From Candidatus Moraniibacteriota bacterium (GTDB lineage Bacteria > Patescibacteriota > Minisyncoccia > Moranbacterales > GCA-2747515): a stretch of DNA of 9,476 nucleotides. This document shows, in pieces, positions 6,671 to 9,476 of this stretch. A model generated the notes under the pieces. That model saw only the letters and a program-made list of their open reading frames with translations, searched no databases and was not told where the DNA came from. The stretch is from assembly GCA_027031945.1 (NCBI GenBank), contig JALVPE010000093.1, positions 1 to 9,476 on the forward strand, written 5' to 3'. Each line of letters opens with the position of its first letter. Positions within the stretch are counted from its first letter, which is position 1. The translations under genes and the position numbers were made by a program.

Positions 6671-6714
6671 AAAACAGTATGTATAAAAGTTTTTATATAT
6701 ACTGTTTTCTTTTT
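6671..6714 (+). terminator. Intrinsic terminator of the NADAR operon
   Basis: AAAACAGTATGTATAAA (6671-6687) pairs with 6692-6708 over 17 positions, with a single G-T wobble and a 4-base loop, and is followed on the plus strand by CTTTTT. It starts seven bases after the stop codon at 6664. In the other direction no T run follows, so it serves the operon rather than topA. Confidence 0.85.
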
Positions 6715-6728
6715 GGTTAGTGTAAATA

Positions 6729-6758
6729 TGTAGTGGACAGGCATGTCTGTCCACTACA
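6729..6758. repeat. 30-base palindrome, copy 2 (REP-like)
   Basis: TGTAGTGGACAG (6729-6740) and CTGTCCACTACA (6747-6758) enclose GCATGT. Compared with copy 1 at 5083-5112 only two central bases differ, and here they form one non-Watson-Crick pair. The outer pair A6728-T6759 extends the stem. It lies just beyond the operon terminator and, read on the minus strand, 15 bases after the stop of the detached topA tail. Together with copy 1 it brackets the three-gene operon. Confidence 0.85.
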
Positions 6759-6773
6759 TTGAGGAGGGTAGGA

Positions 6774-6869
6774 TTATTTTTTCTTTTTTGGTTTGTAACC
6801 TTCTAATTTATCAGGACGATGATTTGGACAAGTTTTGTCTGAACATCTTTCAGGTATGGTTTTAGTTCC
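6774..6869 (-). pseudogene. Detached second copy of the topA 3' end
   Basis: Minus-strand codons from 6869 encode GTKTIPERCSDKTCPNH, then RPDKLEGYKPKKKK and a TAA at 6774-6776. The first 22 residues are identical to the last complete stretch of TopA (residues 712-733, encoded just upstream on the same strand), including the two final zinc-ribbon cysteines; after DKL the tails differ (KKN in the intact gene). The DNA of the 22 codons is only about 77% identical (51 of 66 bases by hand count), and all differences are synonymous. An in-frame TGA lies one codon upstream and no start or ribosome site is seen, so it is a gene remnant, not a gene. A short upstream match (GGTGCT against GGAGCA) may mean that a little more of the old gene survives, out of frame. 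Confidence 0.8.
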
Positions 6870-6877
6870 TTCTCACA

Positions 6878-6898
6878 GCACCAAAATAAATTTGGTGC
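6878..6898. repeat. Hairpin at the junction between the two topA tails
   Basis: GCACCAAA (6878-6885) pairs perfectly with TTTGGTGC (6891-6898) over a 5-base loop. It occupies most of the 37 bases separating the topA stop (6907) from the detached tail (6869). No T run follows in either direction, so a terminator role is weak; it could instead be a scar of the event that created the duplicate tail. Confidence 0.6.
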
Positions 6899-6906
6899 GG
6901 GACTCT

Positions 6907-9117
6907 CTAATTCTTTTTTAGTTTGTCTGGTCTATGATTAGGACATGTTTTGTCGCTGCATCTTTCTGGTATAGTCTTAGTACCGAGCATCATGAGTGCT
7001 CCACATTTTTTGCCGCCTTTGTCTTCTCGTTTGTAGTTACATATTTTTCCGGTTGGTTTTGCTTTTATGGCGTTTTTGCAATCTGGATACTCTGTACAGC
7101 TATAAAACACACCAAATCTTCCATTTCTTTCCATCATTTCGCCTTTACCGCACTGGGGACATTTTACTCCTGTTTTTTTCTTCTCTACTTCTTTTGGATC
7201 TTCTTTGATATATTTACATTTTGGGTAATTACTGCAGGAGATAAATTTTCCAAATCTTCCTTCTCGTTCAACTAACTTGCCATCTTTGCATTTAGGACAA
7301 TCTTCACCAGTTTCTTTTGGTCCTGCCAGTTCTTTGCCATCCATTGTACGAGCACCATCACAATCTGGAAATTTTTTACAACTTAGGAATTTTCCATTTT
7401 TGCCAAGTTTAATAATCATTGGACCTTTGCATTTTGGACATTTCATTTTTTTGTCTGCATCACCTAAATCTGTTGCTTTGTCTAGTTTTTCTTTTTTCTT
7501 GACATCTTTTGTGAAAGGTAGATAAAACTCTTTGAGTGTTTGTGTGTAATCTCTTTCTCCTCGGGCTATTTCATCTAGTTCATTTTCCATTTCCGCAGTA
7601 AATTTTTCGTTTACATATTTTTCAAAATGTGCCCACAAGAAATCACTTACAACCTCTCCCGTATCAGTTGGTTTTAGAGCACTTCCTTCTTTTTCTACGT
7701 AACCACGTGTTTGAATTGTGCGAATAATAGAAGCATAAGTACTTGGTCGTCCAATTCCTAGTTTCTCTAGTTCTTTCACAAGTCCAGCTTCAGAGTATCG
7801 TGGAGGCGGAAGAGTTTCTTTTTCTTCTATATTGAATTTTTTGAGAGTTAATTTTTCTCCTTTTTTAACTTTTGGAACTTCTGAATCTTGCCCACGAGCT
7901 CCGGGGTCAGCTTCTAGCCAACCAAGAGAAATGATGCGTGAACCAGTTACGGTAAAATCAGGGATTTTGTCACCCTCAACATTTGCAATTATGCGAGTTT
8001 GTTTTGTTTGAGCGTCCACCATTTGAGAGGCTATAGCTCGTGCACGAATTAATGTGTATAATTTTTTCTGATCGGATGTTGTGCCCGCGTTTTCTACCTC
8101 AGCATGAGATGGTCGTATAGCTTCGTGGGCTTCTTGTGCATTCTTACTTCGTGATTTAAATACCCGGTATTCATATTTATCCTTTCCAAATTCACGGATA
8201 ATTGTTTTTTTAATACCAGTTAGTGCTTCTTTGGATAGAGTTGTTGAGTCAGTACGCATATAAGTAATGTGCCCAGCTTCATATAGCTTTTGAGCTGTAC
8301 GCATTGTACGAGATGGCGAAAAACCCAGTCTAGAAGATGCTGCTTGTTGTAAAGTGGAGGTAGTAAAAGGAGCTTTTGGTTTTCTTTTGCGAGTGGTTTC
8401 TTTTACGTCTTTTATAATCCAATTTCCTTTTTTTGATTCTTTTTCAATTCTTTTAACTTCTTTTTCTTCACGTGGCTCTTCTTTACATGTGAGAGTCACA
8501 TTATCTTTATTCGCAGTTTTAAAATCAGCGCTGAGATTCCAATATTTTTCTGGTTCAAAAGCACGAATTTCTTTTTCACGTTCTACTATAATATGTAGAG
8601 CAGGGGATTGAACTCGTCCTGCTGAGAGTCCATATCGTACTTTTTTCCAAATAATTCCTGACAAATCATAACCTACAAGTCTATCCAATATTCTACGAGC
8701 TTCTTGGGCACGACGGAGATTCTGATCGATACGAGTAGGGTGCTTCATGGCCTCATTAACAGCCTCTTTTGTAATCTCGTTGAATGTTACACGTTTCATT
8801 TCAGATTTTGGGATACCGGCATCTTTCAAAATTTCAGCAACATGCCATGCAATTGCCTCTCCCTCACGGTCAGGGTCAGTTGCAAGATATATTTCATCTG
8901 CTTTTTTGGCAAGTTTAATGAGCTCATCTACGACATCTTGCTTATTTTGAGGAATAACATAATGTGGCTTAAAGTCATTTTCAATATCTATCGCTTCTTT
9001 ATTTGATTTGGGTAAATCACGAATATGTCCAACACTGGAAGTAACTTTGTAACCGGTTCCAAGATATTTTTTAATTGTTTTTGTTTTTGTAGGGGATTCT
9101 ACTATTAATAATTTCAT
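6907..9117 (-). CDS. topA: DNA topoisomerase I (type IA)
   Basis: TopA relaxes negative supercoils by cutting one strand through a tyrosine; cytoplasmic, nucleoid-associated. The protein has 736 residues from the chosen start. Seen: Toprim domain with KLLIVESPTK at 2-11 (E7) and DPDREGEAIAWH at 81-92; strand-passage core with SAGRVQSPAL (165-174); the catalytic tyrosine Y286 in ITYMRTDS with R288 beside it; YSEAGLVKELEKLGIGRPST (441-460). Four C-terminal zinc ribbons follow: C560/563/580/586, C607/610/628/634, C653/656/674/680 and a looser C693/705/720/725. The ATG at 9117 is preferred over one 13 codons upstream because it gives the usual family N-terminus; neither has a good ribosome site. 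The 3' end is odd: an allelic duplicate of its last 22 codons lies downstream at 6774-6869, suggesting that this tail was acquired by recombination. Confidence 0.97.
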   Translation of the reverse strand: MKLLIVESPTKTKTIKKYLGTGYKVTSSVGHIRDLPKSNKEAIDIENDFKPHYVIPQNKQDVVDELIKLAKKADEIYLATDPDREGEAIAWHVAEILKDAGIPKSEMKRVTFNEITKEAVNEAMKHPTRIDQNLRRAQEARRILDRLVGYDLSGIIWKKVRYGLSAGRVQSPALHIIVEREKEIRAFEPEKYWNLSADFKTANKDNVTLTCKEEPREEKEVKRIEKESKKGNWIIKDVKETTRKRKPKAPFTTSTLQQAASSRLGFSPSRTMRTAQKLYEAGHITYMRTDSTTLSKEALTGIKKTIIREFGKDKYEYRVFKSRSKNAQEAHEAIRPSHAEVENAGTTSDQKKLYTLIRARAIASQMVDAQTKQTRIIANVEGDKIPDFTVTGSRIISLGWLEADPGARGQDSEVPKVKKGEKLTLKKFNIEEKETLPPPRYSEAGLVKELEKLGIGRPSTYASIIRTIQTRGYVEKEGSALKPTDTGEVVSDFLWAHFEKYVNEKFTAEMENELDEIARGERDYTQTLKEFYLPFTKDVKKKEKLDKATDLGDADKKMKCPKCKGPMIIKLGKNGKFLSCKKFPDCDGARTMDGKELAGPKETGEDCPKCKDGKLVEREGRFGKFISCSNYPKCKYIKEDPKEVEKKKTGVKCPQCGKGEMMERNGRFGVFYSCTEYPDCKNAIKAKPTGKICNYKREDKGGKKCGALMMLGTKTIPERCSDKTCPNHRPDKLKKN

Positions 9118-9165
9118 TATTTTTATTACATTAAATGAATAAATGCGCAGATGCATTGCAACCTG

Positions 9166-9182
9166 TCTACCAGAGGGGTAGA
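9166..9182. repeat. Short hairpin upstream of topA
   Basis: TCTACC (9166-9171) and GGTAGA (9177-9182) form a 6-bp perfect stem with a 5-base loop, about 50 bases upstream of the topA start. It is too short to be called a terminator with confidence; it may be part of the topA leader or of the adjacent repeat element. Confidence 0.4.
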
Positions 9183-9198
9183 TGCGTCTTTACCTTTT

Positions 9199-9325
9199 TG
9201 TCATTCCTGCGAAGGTAGGAATCTTTACTGTGAGTTTTATATAAACTACTCGAAAGATTCACGTCTACAGTTTATGTTGTCTCTCTTTTGAGTGACACCT
9301 AATTCACTTTGACGCAAGGATGACA
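9199..9325. repeat. REP-like element, probably a degenerate REP doublet
   Basis: ATTCCTGC (9203-9210) and GTAGGAAT (9215-9222) form a hairpin with a GAAG loop, the shape of the widespread REP type reading GTCATTCCTGCG. About 100 bases on, CGCAAGGATGACA (9313-9325) is an inverted, 11-of-13 match to TGTCATTCCTGCG (9199-9211), so two REP-like units face each other as in a REPIN. Between them GAATCTTT (9219-9226) recurs inverted as AAAGATTC (9253-9260). The family differs from the 30-base palindromes at 5083 and 6729. Confidence 0.6.
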
Positions 9326-9345
9326 TCTATTTCCACAAAATACAA

Positions 9346-9476
9346 TCAAAACCACATTTTGTCAAATTTTAAAAATTGGTAATAAGTCAATACATTATAG
9401 GACACTTTTTCTTTTAAAAAAACACAATCAAAAAAATCAGTAAGCGGTTTGTAATAATCTTCAAGTATAAATGCAG
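9346..9476 (-). CDS. C-terminal fragment of the repeated gene, right copy
   Basis: The minus strand is open from the window edge to a TGA at 9346-9348. After two partial-codon bases it encodes AFILEDYYKPLTDFFDCVFL and KEKVSYNVLTYY, exactly as in the fragment at 1-132, then diverges into QFLKFDKMWF before stopping. The family is not recognised. The stop codon lies outside the shared DNA in both copies, so the native C-terminus probably ends close to NVLTYY and each copy runs on into flanking sequence until a chance stop. Confidence 0.5.
   Translation of the reverse strand, partial: AFILEDYYKPLTDFFDCVFLKEKVSYNVLTYYQFLKFDKMWF
9378..9476 (-). repeat. Right arm of the 99-bp perfect inverted terminal repeat
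   Basis: Exact reverse complement of 29-127, ending at the last base of the window. The inner boundary is at 9377/9378, where the sequence changes from the shared GGTAATAAGTC to AAATT. The repeat therefore covers the end of a coding sequence, in the same orientation relative to the unique DNA at both ends. Confidence 0.95.

Noticed and set aside
6774..6869. The detached topA tail as a functional small gene or a readthrough extension of TopA
   Set aside because: No start codon or ribosome site, a TGA one codon upstream, and a protein with the same 22 residues twice would be needed for readthrough.
6871..6906. An integron attC site at the topA junction
   Set aside because: The hairpin lacks the GTTRRRY/RYYYAAC core motifs of attC.
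9118..9156. TopA start 13 codons upstream
   Set aside because: The extra residues precede the canonical MKLLIVESPTK start and have no conserved character; the ribosome-site evidence is equally poor for both.
1..9476. A small linear replicon with inverted terminal repeats
   Set aside because: The cargo is core chromosomal (dnaE, rnhB, topA) and the repeats are coding and probably incomplete at the edge. A contig broken at a repeated gene is simpler.
1..9476. Recoding of UGA as in some candidate phyla, CRISPR arrays, tRNA or rRNA genes
   Set aside because: No gene contains an internal TGA, no spaced repeat array is present, and no tRNA or rRNA signature is visible in the short intergenic stretches, all under 300 bases.

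Overview
The window looks like one short assembled contig from an AT-rich bacterium with a compact genome. Housekeeping genes lack Shine-Dalgarno sites, DnaE, RNase HII and TopA are of ordinary bacterial type, and several short palindromic repeats sit between genes. A candidate phylum radiation (Patescibacteria) member fits best, but that rests on general appearance, not on a marker tree. No open frame needs UGA to be read as an amino acid, so the standard code is sufficient.

Layout, left to right. (1) 1-132: 3' end of an unidentified gene that enters from outside the window; its last 99 bases before divergence recur perfectly, inverted, at the extreme right end (9378-9476). (2) 250-283: a 12-mer tandem repeat plus inverted copy, forming a hairpin. 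(3) 308-3829 (-): dnaE, replicative DNA polymerase III alpha. (4) 3963-4280 (-): a 105-residue hypothetical protein with its own terminator. (5) 4355-5023 (+): rnhB, RNase HII, divergent from the hypothetical gene. (6) 5207-6664 (+): a three-gene operon made of a membrane-anchored NADAR-like protein, a small two-helix membrane protein and a soluble unknown, ended by a strong intrinsic terminator. Two nearly identical 30-base palindromes (5083-5112, 6729-6758) bracket it. (7) 6774-6869 (-): a second, detached copy of the topA 3' end. (8) 6907-9117 (-): topA, DNA topoisomerase I with four C-terminal zinc ribbons. (9) 9199-9325: a degenerate REP-doublet-like element. (10) 9346-9476 (-): the second copy of the repeated gene end.

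The core genes cover replication (DnaE), RNA-DNA hybrid repair (RNase HII) and supercoil relaxation (TopA). The operon between rnhB and topA differs from them: perfect GGAGG-type ribosome sites before all three genes, membrane-spanning products, palindromes on both sides, and next to it a topA tail that appears to have been swapped. I infer an accessory cassette at a site of past recombination. The membrane-tethered NADAR operon is the best candidate for an undescribed system. The contig probably stops at both ends because the repeated gene could not be resolved in assembly.
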